From a virus, in IMG/VR virus record IMGVR_UViG_3300022864_000011, positions 1-31,296 of that record: a stretch of DNA of 31,296 bases; one strand, given 5' to 3'. Below the pieces are notes generated by a model. It saw only the letters and a list, made by a program, of their open reading frames with translations. It did not search any database and was not told the DNA's origin. Positions 22,846-28,853 of this stretch are shown piece by piece. Both the position numbers and the translations under genes were made by a program. The first letter of the stretch is position 1; each line of letters begins with the position of its first letter.

Positions 22846-23339
22846 TATTCATCCTCTTTCCACTCCGCATCCACCACATTGCCGAGTATCCCGATAATCT
22901 CCCTCGCCGCATCCAATGACAGTACGTTCACCTCAACCTTGCCGACTGACACTTCCTGCTTATCAAGCATTTGGGTAGCTTGGCCCACCAGTTTTGCCGC
23001 ACCTGTACTCGCGTGACCCATATCTGGTGTCATTGCTAACTCGGTCTGTGCCTCTATCACGTGTGACCATGCGATGTGTGGATCATCTACCAACTGAGTA
23101 GCTGCCACACCACGAAGGAGGCCTAACCTTGCCGACTCGACTGCCTTATCATGTATTGCAATTCGGCTTGCACGTTGCATGATTCCTGCATTTTCTTTTG
23201 TAATTGGCCCGCTGACTATCTTGTTGCGCACCGGATCAAATATCGTCCCACTCTCATACTCCCTATTTCCGTCCTCTAATATACGATAGCGTTTACCGGT
23301 TATGCTCTGCTCTGGGAAGTCTGATTGTATATCATTCAT
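22845..23339 (-). CDS. Candidate small terminase subunit (164 aa)
   Basis: First gene of the minus-strand late unit. It has an N-terminal strand-rich part (KRYRILEDGNREYESGTIFD, about 17-36), then helices (KENAGIMQRASRIAIHDKAV; DPHIAWSHVIEAQTELAM; STGAAKLVGQATQMLDKQ), and a C-terminal beta/helix part ending DAEWKEDE. This plan recalls phage proteins with 'GRsS..aakfvGqatgml' segments that sit at the TerS position and recognise packaging sites. There is no clear HTH, so the assignment rests mainly on order and size. A transcriptional or replication accessory is the alternative. Confidence 0.45.
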   Translation of the reverse strand: MNDIQSDFPEQSITGKRYRILEDGNREYESGTIFDPVRNKIVSGPITKENAGIMQRASRIAIHDKAVESARLGLLRGVAATQLVDDPHIAWSHVIEAQTELAMTPDMGHASTGAAKLVGQATQMLDKQEVSVGKVEVNVLSLDAAREIIGILGNVVDAEWKEDE

Positions 23340-23350
23340 GTCCTTATCTT

Positions 23351-23395
23351 AGCACACTTGTTCTGAGTACGCAAGCACATCTGTTCTGTGTATCA
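23351..23395. promoter_or_regulatory. Tandem imperfect repeat in the divergent control region (operator candidate)
   Basis: Two adjacent copies share AGCACA, TGTTCTG and GTA at the same offsets: 23351-23373 (AGCACACTTGTTCTGAGTAC) and 23374-23395 (AGCACATCTGTTCTGTGTAT). Period is about 23 bases, roughly two helical turns. They lie between the minus-strand late genes and the plus-strand early genes, the usual place for repressor or activator sites. Confidence 0.5.
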
Positions 23396-23409
23396 GTGTA
23401 TGTTTTCAT

Positions 23410-23437
23410 ACTTAAAGAGGTTGTTTTGTTGTATAAT
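23410..23437 (+). promoter_or_regulatory. Promoter for the plus-strand genes, copy 1 of a repeated cassette
   Basis: ACTTAAA (23410-23416), a 15-base spacer ending TGTTG, then a consensus TATAAT (23432-23437). The first gene starts at 23466 after a GGAGG SD. The same ACTTAAA-N15-TATAAT arrangement recurs at 25148-25175, which supports both as real. The -35 element is not the standard TTGACA. Confidence 0.65.
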
Positions 23438-23465
23438 GTAGGTAACTAACCAACTGGAGGTAAAG

Positions 23466-23756
23466 ATGAATGAGCTAAAAAAAGACGCATTGGAATCACT
23501 GAGGGAGTATCTTGAATGTTCCCCAGATACGGACAAGGACGACGCTATCCGTGAAGTTGCTGACAGCTCAGTACCTGTCTATAGCTATGATCTTTTACAA
23601 CTGGCTGCAAACAACCCTTATCTTGGGGTAGATGAACCCGAGTGTGGGCCAGCCTTCGATGGATCAGCTACACCGGTTAACATCATTGCCGCTAATGCAT
23701 ACGAAGACATCATAAATTACTTATACGAACACGTGGAAGATTTAGTAGCTAAATAG
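23466..23756 (+). CDS. Small acidic phage protein (96 aa)
   Basis: First gene rightward from the divergent promoter, with GGAGG five bases before ATG. It has a helical, acidic N-terminus (MNELKKDALESLREYLECSP), a middle that includes YSYDLLQLAANNPYLGVDEP, and a C-terminal helix NIIAANAYEDIINYLYEHVE. This matches small early phage proteins ending in 'tp..iia.niYe.i...l', of unknown role. No motif for an enzyme or DNA-binding fold. Early expression is inferred from the promoter. Confidence 0.7.
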   Translation: MNELKKDALESLREYLECSPDTDKDDAIREVADSSVPVYSYDLLQLAANNPYLGVDEPECGPAFDGSATPVNIIAANAYEDIINYLYEHVEDLVAK

Positions 23757-23814
23757 TATATATCCTCTTGGTCATAATGTCCCCAGGTTCTACCAGGCAG
23801 ATTGTGACCCTGAG

Positions 23815-23830
23815 ATTGTAAACTATTGAA
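23815..23830 (+). repeat. Leader repeat ATTGTAAACTATTGAA, copy 1
   Basis: A 16-base identical repeat (second copy at 23982-23997) located 13-14 bases before the start codon of a small gene. Flanking bases TGAG/TGAA are also similar. The equal position relative to the next gene suggests a shared leader element. Confidence 0.55.
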
Positions 23831-23843
23831 AGAGGACATTAAT

Positions 23844-23957
23844 ATGAGGACAATTAAAACCATTATCAAAACCATAGTCTCACTAGCACAAAACGACGTA
23901 GAAACAATAAAAAGAGAAATACAAAACATATTAAAAAGTATTTACGTTATCTGGTAA
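23844..23957 (+). CDS. 37-residue basic/helical peptide
   Basis: ATG 23844 follows AGAGG at eight bases. The product MRTIKTIIKTIVSLAQNDVE then TIKREIQNILKSIYVIW is one amphipathic helix with Lys/Ile periodicity. It is preceded by the 16-base leader repeat that also precedes the next gene, which supports expression. Function unknown. Membrane-interacting or coiled-coil roles are possible. Confidence 0.55.
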   Translation: MRTIKTIIKTIVSLAQNDVETIKREIQNILKSIYVIW

Positions 23958-23981
23958 TGCCAAGTCTGGGTATACACTTGA

Positions 23982-23997
23982 AATTGTAAACTATTGA
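23982..23997 (+). repeat. Leader repeat ATTGTAAACTATTGAA, copy 2
   Basis: Identical to 23815-23830. It ends 13 bases before ATG 24011, in the same relation to its gene as copy 1. Confidence 0.55.
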
Positions 23998-24010
23998 ATT
24001 GGAGAATGAA

Positions 24011-24331
24011 ATGAGTTTATTGAATCTATTTGAAAGCAATATAGCGTACTCCTGTAAGTTGACCTATGAGAATATAAAAGATCACACTGTTTCACTTGGT
24101 AAAGGCACTTGCCCCGATGGTTGCTTTGGTGAGCGTGCTAGTGTGGAGTTTTTATTTCATGCCGAGTCTGGGTATACTTGGATACTAACTGAGTGTGGTT
24201 TCTTTCGGAGTCTTTTGCCTTGTGCAGCAAGCGCAGAAGAAGCATCCTGGTTATTGATAACTCACCCCTCAGCGAAGAGAATATATAAAGTTACTATGCC
24301 CCACTGGACATTAGATGGTTATGGTTGTTAG
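24011..24331 (+). CDS. Hypothetical 106-residue protein
   Basis: ATG 24011 has GGAG six bases upstream; a TTG four codons earlier contains that SD and is rejected. The protein begins MSLLNLFESNIAYSCKLTYE and has CPDGCFG (C34, C38), then alternating strands (VEFLFHAESGYTWILTECGF) and a helix SAEEASWLLITHPSAKRI, ending TLDGYGC. An alpha/beta fold is likely. No family is recognised. Confidence 0.65.
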   Translation: MSLLNLFESNIAYSCKLTYENIKDHTVSLGKGTCPDGCFGERASVEFLFHAESGYTWILTECGFFRSLLPCAASAEEASWLLITHPSAKRIYKVTMPHWTLDGYGC

Positions 24332-24381
24332 TTGATAGGGCGCAAGGTGCTTACCCCTGTAGGCGCTTTGCCTGTGTCAAC
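24331..24381 (+). other. Leader with GTTGATAG ... TGTGTCAAC ends (copy 1)
   Basis: The stretch between two genes begins GTTGATAG and ends TGTGTCAAC, so GTTGA can pair with TCAAC around an internal GCGC/GCGC. A related pair of ends occurs at 25358-25392 ahead of another small gene. Possibly a folded leader. Weak evidence. Confidence 0.3.
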
Positions 24382-24400
24382 TATATAAATGGAGGATAAA

Positions 24401-24913
24401 ATGATTAAGCTTAATAAGGTACAGTCTAGGAAGTTGCAATTCATAAAATCGGCAACAAGCAAAGACAATTCCAGGCCAGCACTACAAACAGTCAACGTTA
24501 ATGGCCAAGTAGCCGGCTGTGATGGATTCAGGCTCCATATTGTAGAATCCATCTCCCCTGAGTTTGACCATCTACAAGGTATGGTTGAAACTGGCAAGGT
24601 GCGGGCAGGCGAAAACATCCTTGATACGTCGATGTATGAATATGCTACCTACCCAGAGTATAAGCAAGGATGCCCAACGGGCGATTCTGGTAATATTATA
24701 GCGATGGACCCTGCCTTCCTATTGGATATCTGCAAGTATGCCGACAAGGGATCAACATTATATATTAGGCAATCTCAGCCAAGTATGCCTATTGTAATCA
24801 AGGGTACAATCCAGGATGATGACTTTTATGCAGTGGTTATGCCCAAGCTGGCAAATAAAGATGGCTTCGATAATAAATTCCAACCCGTGGAATACGATAA
24901 GCCACAAGAATAA
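24401..24913 (+). CDS. Sliding-clamp-like protein (DnaN-related), single chain of 170 aa
   Basis: Residues 12-45 (LQFIKSATSKDNSRPALQTV ... CDGFRL) match the bacterial beta-clamp motif 'sRPaL..v ... a.DG.RL' (R25-P26, D41-G42-R44-L45). The C-terminal PIVIKG (130-135) and YAVVMPKL (143-150) match the clamp's last-domain 'p..i....y.imPm'. A normal clamp is about 366 residues with three domains. This protein is less than half that length, so it is a reduced clamp or clamp mimic. ATG 24401 has GGAGG; the ATG four codons earlier overlaps that SD. It could form a higher oligomer or bind host polymerase partners. Confidence 0.65.
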   Translation: MIKLNKVQSRKLQFIKSATSKDNSRPALQTVNVNGQVAGCDGFRLHIVESISPEFDHLQGMVETGKVRAGENILDTSMYEYATYPEYKQGCPTGDSGNIIAMDPAFLLDICKYADKGSTLYIRQSQPSMPIVIKGTIQDDDFYAVVMPKLANKDGFDNKFQPVEYDKPQE

Positions 24914-24936
24914 CTAAACGCACTACGGTCCCCATT

Positions 24937-24963
24937 GCCCCTACTTGTTAGGGGCTTTTTTTA
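24937..24963 (+). terminator. Rho-independent terminator after the clamp-like gene
   Basis: GCCCCTA-CTTGT-TAGGGGC is a seven-pair GC-rich stem followed by TTTTTTTAT on the plus strand. It separates the first group of plus-strand genes from the next, which has its own promoter (25148-25175). Confidence 0.9.
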
Positions 24964-24998
24964 TCCCATCTGTTGTAATTACATAAGATTATATACGG

Positions 24999-25016
24999 TT
25001 CCGGTACAGTGTCGGA
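24999..25016. promoter_or_regulatory. Dispersed palindrome, copy 1
   Basis: TTCCGGTACAGTGTCGGA, in the non-coding stretch between terminator and promoter. It matches the TTCCGATACNGTGTCGGAA consensus with one change in the left arm. Unlike three other copies, it is not next to an SD. Confidence 0.6.
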
Positions 25017-25040
25017 TGCCAGTTTGTTTTATGTGTAGTA

Positions 25041-25060
25041 AATACCAAGTTCATGGTATT
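25041..25060. repeat. Inverted repeat before the second promoter
   Basis: AATACCA-AGTTCA-TGGTATT, a perfect seven-pair arm with a six-base loop, about 90 bases upstream of promoter 2. It is not followed by a T-run. It may be an operator. The remaining sequence of 24964-25203 holds no gene. Confidence 0.45.
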
Positions 25061-25147
25061 ACCGGATCACAAAACGAAAATAAGGAGTTGTACTATTTTT
25101 ATTAGTGTATGAGTGTATCAATCCAGAAAAGTCAGAACAGGCGTTCG

Positions 25148-25175
25148 ACTTAAACATGCTGAGATGTTGTATAAT
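25148..25175 (+). promoter_or_regulatory. Promoter, copy 2 of the repeated cassette
   Basis: ACTTAAA (25148-25154)-N15-TATAAT (25170-25175), with the same spacer length and the same TGTTG before TATAAT as copy 1. The leader to ATG 25204 also resembles copy 1 (TAACTA, then GGAGGTA and GATGAAT). Confidence 0.65.
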
Positions 25176-25203
25176 AGGAGTAACTAGACAAATGGAGGTA
25201 GAG

Positions 25204-25362
25204 ATGAATCACACACAAAGAGAAAAAGATAGAGCTGAGAAAAAAGTAGAAATTGCCATTGATAAAATGATTGACCTGAAAGATATGGGGTTTGGAGATA
25301 GTAGCACAGAGAATATACTAGACCAACTCAACCGCCTTTGCAATAAGATACGATCTAGTTGA
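25204..25362 (+). CDS. 52-residue helical protein
   Basis: ATG 25204 has GGAGGTA five bases upstream, in the position that matches promoter cassette 1. A longer in-frame reading from 25105 would cover the promoter and is rejected. The product MNHTQREKDRAEKKVEIAID and following LKDMGFGDSSTENILDQLNR is mostly charged helix with a short hinge. Function unknown. Confidence 0.65.
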   Translation: MNHTQREKDRAEKKVEIAIDKMIDLKDMGFGDSSTENILDQLNRLCNKIRSS

Positions 25363-25409
25363 TAGATGCTCTAGGGGGTTGCATGTGTCAATTAGTGAAA
25401 GGATGAATG

Positions 25410-25523
25410 ATGACCTGGATACTCTCACACCCCACTGAGTTTGTAAATATCGTTATGGGTATCATTGTGTACCTTGTAGTAGGTAGACCGATTATTAAAC
25501 TATTTTGGAATGTGTTTAACTAA
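25410..25523 (+). CDS. 37-residue single-pass membrane peptide
   Basis: ATG 25410 follows AAAGG. The product MTWILSHPTEFVNIVMGIIV then YLVVGRPIIKLFWNVFN has one strongly hydrophobic stretch, about residues 11-25, and a short basic end, so it should be a small membrane protein. Its stop (25521-25523) directly precedes palindrome copy 2. The size is below that of usual holins; a lysis or superinfection-exclusion role is only a possibility. Confidence 0.6.
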   Translation: MTWILSHPTEFVNIVMGIIVYLVVGRPIIKLFWNVFN

Positions 25524-25524
25524 C

Positions 25525-25543
25525 TTCCGATACAGTGTCGGAA
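25525..25543. promoter_or_regulatory. Dispersed palindrome, copy 2
   Basis: TTCCGATACAGTGTCGGAA, the best full-length copy. It starts one base after a stop codon and ends two bases before the AGGAG SD of the 25557 gene. Confidence 0.7.
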
Positions 25544-25556
25544 ATAGGAGAATTAA

Positions 25557-26138
25557 ATGACTAAACTAAGAGTAACGTATAAGCAGGTGATGGGTTGGAA
25601 ACCGTGCGAAGATAATTATCCCGCACAGAGAGTTAAAAAGTTATTCGGTCGCAAGAAATATCTGATGGCTATAGATATTCTGAAATTAGATATTCCGGCA
25701 GAAGATAAATTATGGACAGTATTACGGCCTGAATTAATATCTGAAAATGATTTACACGAGTTATCGTGTAGATACGCAGAAAGTGTATTGTATATCTACG
25801 AAAATGAATATCCTAATGATGACCGTCCCAGGAAAGCCATTCAAGCAAAACGTGCCTGGCTGCGAGGGGAATTGTCGGACGATGAATTAAAGAATGCTGA
25901 GGCTGCTGCGAGTAATGCTGCGAGTAGTGCTGCGAGTGCCGCGAGTGCCGCGAGTGCTGCGTGGAGTGTTGCGGAGAGTGCGTGGAGTGCCGCGAGTGCT
26001 GCGTGGAGTGCTGAGTGGAGGACTGCGGAGAGTGCTGCTGCGAGTAGTGCTGCGTGGAGTGCTGCGAATAGTGCGAGGAGTGCTGGGCGAGAGAAACAGG
26101 TAGAAATAACACTAGCTTATTTGGAAGAAATGATATGA
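25557..26138 (+). CDS. Imm5-like N-domain with Ala/Ser/Trp heptad tail (193 aa)
   Basis: Residues 1-110 form a helical domain (MGWKPCEDNYPAQRVKKLFG; ISENDLHELSCRYAESVLYI; KAIQAKRAWLRGELSDDELK) that resembles phage and bacterial proteins labelled putative immunity (Imm5-like) proteins. Residues about 113-178 are an Ala-Ser tail with Trp at seven-residue spacing (AWSVAESAWSAASAAW), an Alacoil-like helix. A short helix EKQVEITLAYLEEMI ends it. AGGAG precedes ATG, with palindrome copy 2 just upstream. An immunity role is by name only; the tail may mediate self-association. Confidence 0.6.
   Translation: MTKLRVTYKQVMGWKPCEDNYPAQRVKKLFGRKKYLMAIDILKLDIPAEDKLWTVLRPELISENDLHELSCRYAESVLYIYENEYPNDDRPRKAIQAKRAWLRGELSDDELKNAEAAASNAASSAASAASAASAAWSVAESAWSAASAAWSAEWRTAESAAASSAAWSAANSARSAGREKQVEITLAYLEEMI
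25897..26090 (+). repeat. Ala/Ser/Trp-coding DNA repeat tract, copy A
   Basis: Short units built from AGT, GCT, GCG, GCC and TGG codons recur with 9- and 21-base periods. Codon choice is far more uniform than in the rest of the gene. The 32-base block 26023-26054 is identical to 27345-27376 in another gene. Confidence 0.85.
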
Positions 26139-26185
26139 ACGCAAACAAACAAATCATCCACACATCGGAACGAGAGGAGCAAGAC

Positions 26186-26431
26186 ATGAAGAACGGATAT
26201 GATCGTTACTTGGATTTTCAGTTTAGAATGACGGGAGATTTTTTCACCCATCTATTTCAAGCAATTTCCAGGGCAGATTCCAACAATACAGAAAAGTTGC
26301 GACTGGCTTTCCCTGAAGAGGTAGACGCTTATTTGACATGGGCACGAGAGGGATCAGAATTCCTTTTAGAAAAATGTTCACCAAATAGCCCCCTATTAAA
26401 AGAAATAGAGGAAGGGACAAAAGCGTTATGA
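26186..26431 (+). CDS. Conserved small phage protein (81 aa)
   Basis: ATG 26186 has AGGAG six bases upstream; the ATG at 26135 in the same frame overlaps the previous gene but has a weaker site. The product MKNGYDRYLDFQFRMTGDFF, then THLFQAISRADSNNTEKLRL and AFPEEVDAYLTWAREG, follows a pattern I recognise in many phages ('fqfrm.GdFft.Lf.AI..AD..N..kLrl.FPeEV.ay'). The function is unknown. It overlaps the next ATG by four bases. Confidence 0.75.
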   Translation: MKNGYDRYLDFQFRMTGDFFTHLFQAISRADSNNTEKLRLAFPEEVDAYLTWAREGSEFLLEKCSPNSPLLKEIEEGTKAL

Positions 26432-26802
26432 CTGACAAGAAAATCATCTGCGTATTCACCGCTGACGGAAAACTAAAACATATCGATAAGAATTATGAGC
26501 TTAAGGTTATTGATATGGATAAGTTGCACCATTGGATATGTCCGGCGTGCAAGCAAGCTCTAGGCTATGAATACTATAACAGTCTAACTAACTCGTTTTG
26601 TTCTCATTGTAAAATAGACTGGAACCTGTTTACCTCCTACGAAGATTACATTGATAAGATATTGAAGCCGGAGTTGTCAGATGTGGAAATAAATAAAGCG
26701 TACCACTGGTATTGCCCTAACGGACACAATAACTTCCGAATAGGTTTTATTAAAGACACTGTTACTTGCCACAAATGTAATGAAATATTTAACGTAAAAT
26801 AA
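26428..26802 (+). CDS. Double zinc-ribbon protein (124 aa)
   Basis: C38-x2-C41 with C58-x2-C61 forms one ribbon. C96, H100 (CPNGH) and C114-x2-C117 form a second. Between them is a helix with KILKPELSDVEINK. The N-terminus ICVFTADGKLKHID is strand-rich. Such paired ribbons usually bind nucleic acid or a protein partner. It overlaps the upstream gene by four bases. No family is recognised. Confidence 0.65.
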   Translation: MTDKKIICVFTADGKLKHIDKNYELKVIDMDKLHHWICPACKQALGYEYYNSLTNSFCSHCKIDWNLFTSYEDYIDKILKPELSDVEINKAYHWYCPNGHNNFRIGFIKDTVTCHKCNEIFNVK

Positions 26803-26839
26803 GTACCCAAATTCAGTAGAATAACAAAGGAGTATAACG

Positions 26840-27478
26840 ATGCTTATTTACAAACTTACAGATCAGAATTTGAGAACACATAACGGCTTTCAATACAAAA
26901 AGAATAGATGGATCACCGCTCCCAACCACGACCCCGATAAAAGTCTATGTAGTGACGGCTGGCTTCACGCTTATGAACACCCACTAATCGCTGTCTTTAT
27001 GAATCCTGTTCATGCCCGAATTAAAAATCCAAAACTATTTGAGTGTAAATGGAAGGGGAACCACAAAAAATACGGTCAACTAAAGTTGGGCGTAGAGTCT
27101 ACTATACTCAAAAAAGAGATTGGGTTACCCACATTTACCCCCGATGAGCTAGTGACAATTGCTATAAATTGCGCACTACTCGTTTATGACAACCAATATT
27201 TTGTGGACTGGACCAACAACTGGCTGTCCGGTACAGATAGATCGGCGAGTAACGCTGCGAGGAGTGCGAGTAACGCTGCGAGGAGTGTTGCATGGGCTGC
27301 GAGGAGTGCTGCATGGGCTGCGGAGAGTGCTGCTGCGACGAATTCTGCGGAGAGTGCTGCTGCGAGTAGTGCTGCGGAGAGGGTTGCGTGGAGTGCTGCG
27401 TGGAGTGCTGCGAGGACTGCGTGGAGTGCTGATTTCCCCCTGCTAGACATTATCAAAAATGCGATAGGAGATAAGTGA
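26840..27478 (+). CDS. DUF7666-like N-domain fused to Ala/Ser/Trp repeat tail (212 aa)
   Basis: Residues 1-120 match a phage family with YKLTDQNLRTHNGFQYKKNR, then CSDGWLHAYEHPLIAVFMNP and HARIKNPKLFECKWKG, of the kind annotated DUF7666 (recalled, not searched). Residues about 133-198 are an Ala/Ser-rich heptad tail (RSASNAARSASNAARSVAWA). A short hydrophobic end DFPLLDIIKNAI follows. AAAGGAG precedes ATG. The N-domain differs fully from the 25557 product, yet the tail is the same type and shares identical DNA, so the tail is an exchanged or co-opted module. Confidence 0.65.
   Translation: MLIYKLTDQNLRTHNGFQYKKNRWITAPNHDPDKSLCSDGWLHAYEHPLIAVFMNPVHARIKNPKLFECKWKGNHKKYGQLKLGVESTILKKEIGLPTFTPDELVTIAINCALLVYDNQYFVDWTNNWLSGTDRSASNAARSASNAARSVAWAARSAAWAAESAAATNSAESAAASSAAERVAWSAAWSAARTAWSADFPLLDIIKNAIGDK
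27241..27431 (+). repeat. Ala/Ser/Trp-coding DNA repeat tract, copy B
   Basis: Unit GCGAGTAACGCTGCGAGGAG is present twice in a row (21-base period) and then varies. 27345-27376 is identical to 26023-26054. Composition is G-rich on the plus strand, unlike the surroundings. Confidence 0.85.
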
Positions 27479-27666
27479 TGCTTACCCAACCAAGTTACAA
27501 CCCCCACGCTAAACGTCAAGACGCTCTACTCAATGCACATAAACGTTTTTTAGCTATGGAATACCCCACTGAATACTATAACAATATAGTGATCCCGCAA
27601 CTTAATGAGTTGTTAGACGAATACGATAGCCTAGCTGCTGCCGCTAACGAATGGAGGATGACATGA
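27478..27666 (+). CDS. Hypothetical 62-residue helical protein
   Basis: ATG 27478 overlaps the previous TGA as TGATG and has AGGAG seven bases upstream; a GTG one codon before is rejected. The product is basic at the N-terminus (HAKRQDALLNAHKRFLAMEY) and ends in an acidic helix (VIPQLNELLDEYDSLAAAAN). No motif seen. Confidence 0.6.
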   Translation: MLTQPSYNPHAKRQDALLNAHKRFLAMEYPTEYYNNIVIPQLNELLDEYDSLAAAANEWRMT

Positions 27667-27890
27667 CCTGCGAAAGTTGTCAAGGATATGTACCACAAGA
27701 AACTATTAGATTGCAAAAAGATGTGAAAGAACTTGAGAATAAAGTTAAAGAGCAGGAGGTTAGGTTCCTTAATCTCATACAAGCTCTCGACATATGTCCA
27801 GAGTGTTACCATAAACTAGAGTACGAAATACCGTATAGCGTACAGCCGGTCGAATTCTGTTGCACTAACTGTGACTGGACAGGAGAATAA
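27663..27890 (+). CDS. Zinc-ribbon/coiled-coil protein (75 aa)
   Basis: ATG 27663 follows GGAGG at five bases. CESC (residues 3-6) is followed by a coiled-coil segment (RLQKDVKELENKVKEQEVRF), then CPEC and CTNC pairs that could make a four-Cys site. Several small early phage proteins combine a short coiled coil with Cys pairs. Function unknown. It overlaps the previous gene by four bases. Confidence 0.65.
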   Translation: MTCESCQGYVPQETIRLQKDVKELENKVKEQEVRFLNLIQALDICPECYHKLEYEIPYSVQPVEFCCTNCDWTGE

Positions 27891-27891
27891 A

Positions 27892-28149
27892 ATGAACGAA
27901 TGGATTGATGTAAATGATAGGTTGCCCCCTAAAAGCAAAGATACAAAATACAGAATTAAAAGCGTGATGGTTATTTTTTATAATCACAAACCATGGAATG
28001 ATAGTTATTTACCTGTCACCATAGGGTTTTATGATTTTGACGAGGAGGTTTGGAGAGAGACTAACTATGAAATTGTGAACGCATCTCACTGGATGAAATT
28101 ACCCGAACCTCCAGACACTGTGTCGGAAACAGGAGATAATAATGAATAG
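27892..28149 (+). CDS. DUF551 protein (85 aa)
   Basis: MNEWIDVNDRLPP at the N-terminus, YLPVTIGFYDFDEEVW in the middle and ASHWMKLPEPP at the C-terminus are the DUF551 (PF04448) signature, a common phage family of unknown function. ATG 27892 has AGGAG six bases upstream; the frame's earlier ATG at 27871 lies before it and is rejected. Its last codons (PDTVSETG) are encoded by palindrome copy 3. Confidence 0.85.
   Translation: MNEWIDVNDRLPPKSKDTKYRIKSVMVIFYNHKPWNDSYLPVTIGFYDFDEEVWRETNYEIVNASHWMKLPEPPDTVSETGDNNE
28110..28128. promoter_or_regulatory. Dispersed palindrome, copy 3
   Basis: TCCAGACACTGTGTCGGAA: the right arm GTGTCGGAA is perfect, the left arm has diverged. It overlaps the C-terminal codons of the DUF551 gene and ends two bases before the AGGAG SD of the 28142 gene. 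Confidence 0.6.
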
Positions 28150-28492
28150 ATTCAAATTAGTAGATGGCGTAGTAGGACTCAATAAACCCTTCCCCGATAA
28201 CATAACGGATAAAGAGGCACTAAAGTTGTCCCTAGAGAAGTGGTATTTTATTAGGGATATGAAGAAGAAACGAAAGTATGTGCGTGCTGACGGCAGTAAT
28301 ACTTGTGCGCTATGTTTTATTCATCCAGGTTGTTGCGCATGTCCAATCTATAAAAAAACACAGGAAACCCGTTGCGATGGAACGCCATACAGCGACCTTT
28401 TGGGAGACCGCAACGAAGACGGCTCATTCAAAACGAAACACATCAAAGCTGAGATAAAATTCCTAGAGGGGTTGTATGAAACTGATAGTTAA
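28142..28492 (+). CDS. Cys-rich phage protein (116 aa)
   Basis: Residues 55-82 carry CALCFIHPGCCACPIYKKT ... RCDGTPY, a six-Cys pattern seen in conserved phage proteins of unknown role ('CalC..y....C..CPv...tg...C..tPy'). The N-terminal 45 residues are helical and basic. It overlaps the DUF551 gene by eight bases and has AGGAG. Last plus-strand gene before the convergent minus-strand unit; no terminator is seen in the 49-base gap after it. Confidence 0.7.
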   Translation: MNRFKLVDGVVGLNKPFPDNITDKEALKLSLEKWYFIRDMKKKRKYVRADGSNTCALCFIHPGCCACPIYKKTQETRCDGTPYSDLLGDRNEDGSFKTKHIKAEIKFLEGLYETDS

Positions 28493-28541
28493 CACTGATT
28501 TATTCTTTAGGCTTTATGGATACAAAACAAGATAACTCAAT

Positions 28542-28853
28542 CTAGGGGGAATTTACTTCTATTCTAGGAAATCTACCAGAACGCCTTCGCAATTCGTATA
28601 TCCCCTCTGTTAGCTGCCGTGCTGCCCCACGCTCAAAATTACACTTATTACAAGATAACACAGTAGCCTCCACCCCAGGCTCTGTTTTCCCCTTCATCCA
28701 ATCAAATCGAGTATACAAATGATCTACGGTCGCCGCATTATCAGGTATCCTTGCGTGTCTCTTTGGTTTCCATACAATCGTTTCTATCCCACACCAATGA
28801 CAAAAGGGACTTCTACTAAACAACTTCAACTTCCTCTTACGCATTCTTCTCAT
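28542..28853 (-). CDS. HNH endonuclease-like protein (103 aa)
   Basis: CHWC (C18, C21), ATVDHL (D44-H45) and LSCNKCNFERG (C68, C71) follow the HNH order with a structural zinc site, as in phage HNH proteins. Length is close to the minimal ~100 residues. It could nick DNA or, near packaging modules, aid TerL; here it is in an accessory operon. ATG 28853 with AAGG is the best start; ATG 28844 is an alternative. It overlaps the preceding gene's end. Confidence 0.75.
   Translation of the reverse strand: MRRMRKRKLKLFSRSPFCHWCGIETIVWKPKRHARIPDNAATVDHLYTRFDWMKGKTEPGVEATVLSCNKCNFERGAARQLTEGIYELRRRSGRFPRIEVNSP

Noticed and set aside
23341-23371. TTGCGT-N17-TAAGAT as the minus-strand late promoter
   Set aside because: The -10 box is only about eight bases from the ATG, which would leave the AAGGA SD untranscribed; weak boxes.
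25813-26187. Minus-strand Ser/Gln/His-rich frame over the repeat tract
   Set aside because: It is the reverse reading of the Ala/Ser/Trp repeats; repetitive DNA leaves several frames open by chance, and no SD fits.
25557-27478. Diversity-generating retroelement or CRISPR interpretation of the repeat tracts
   Set aside because: No reverse transcriptase, no template/variable repeat pair with adenine changes, and no regular spacers; the repeats are in-frame coding units.
27184-27519. Minus-strand Ala/Leu-rich frame over repeat tract B
   Set aside because: Same artefact of repetitive codons; the plus-strand frame has an SD and a folded N-domain.
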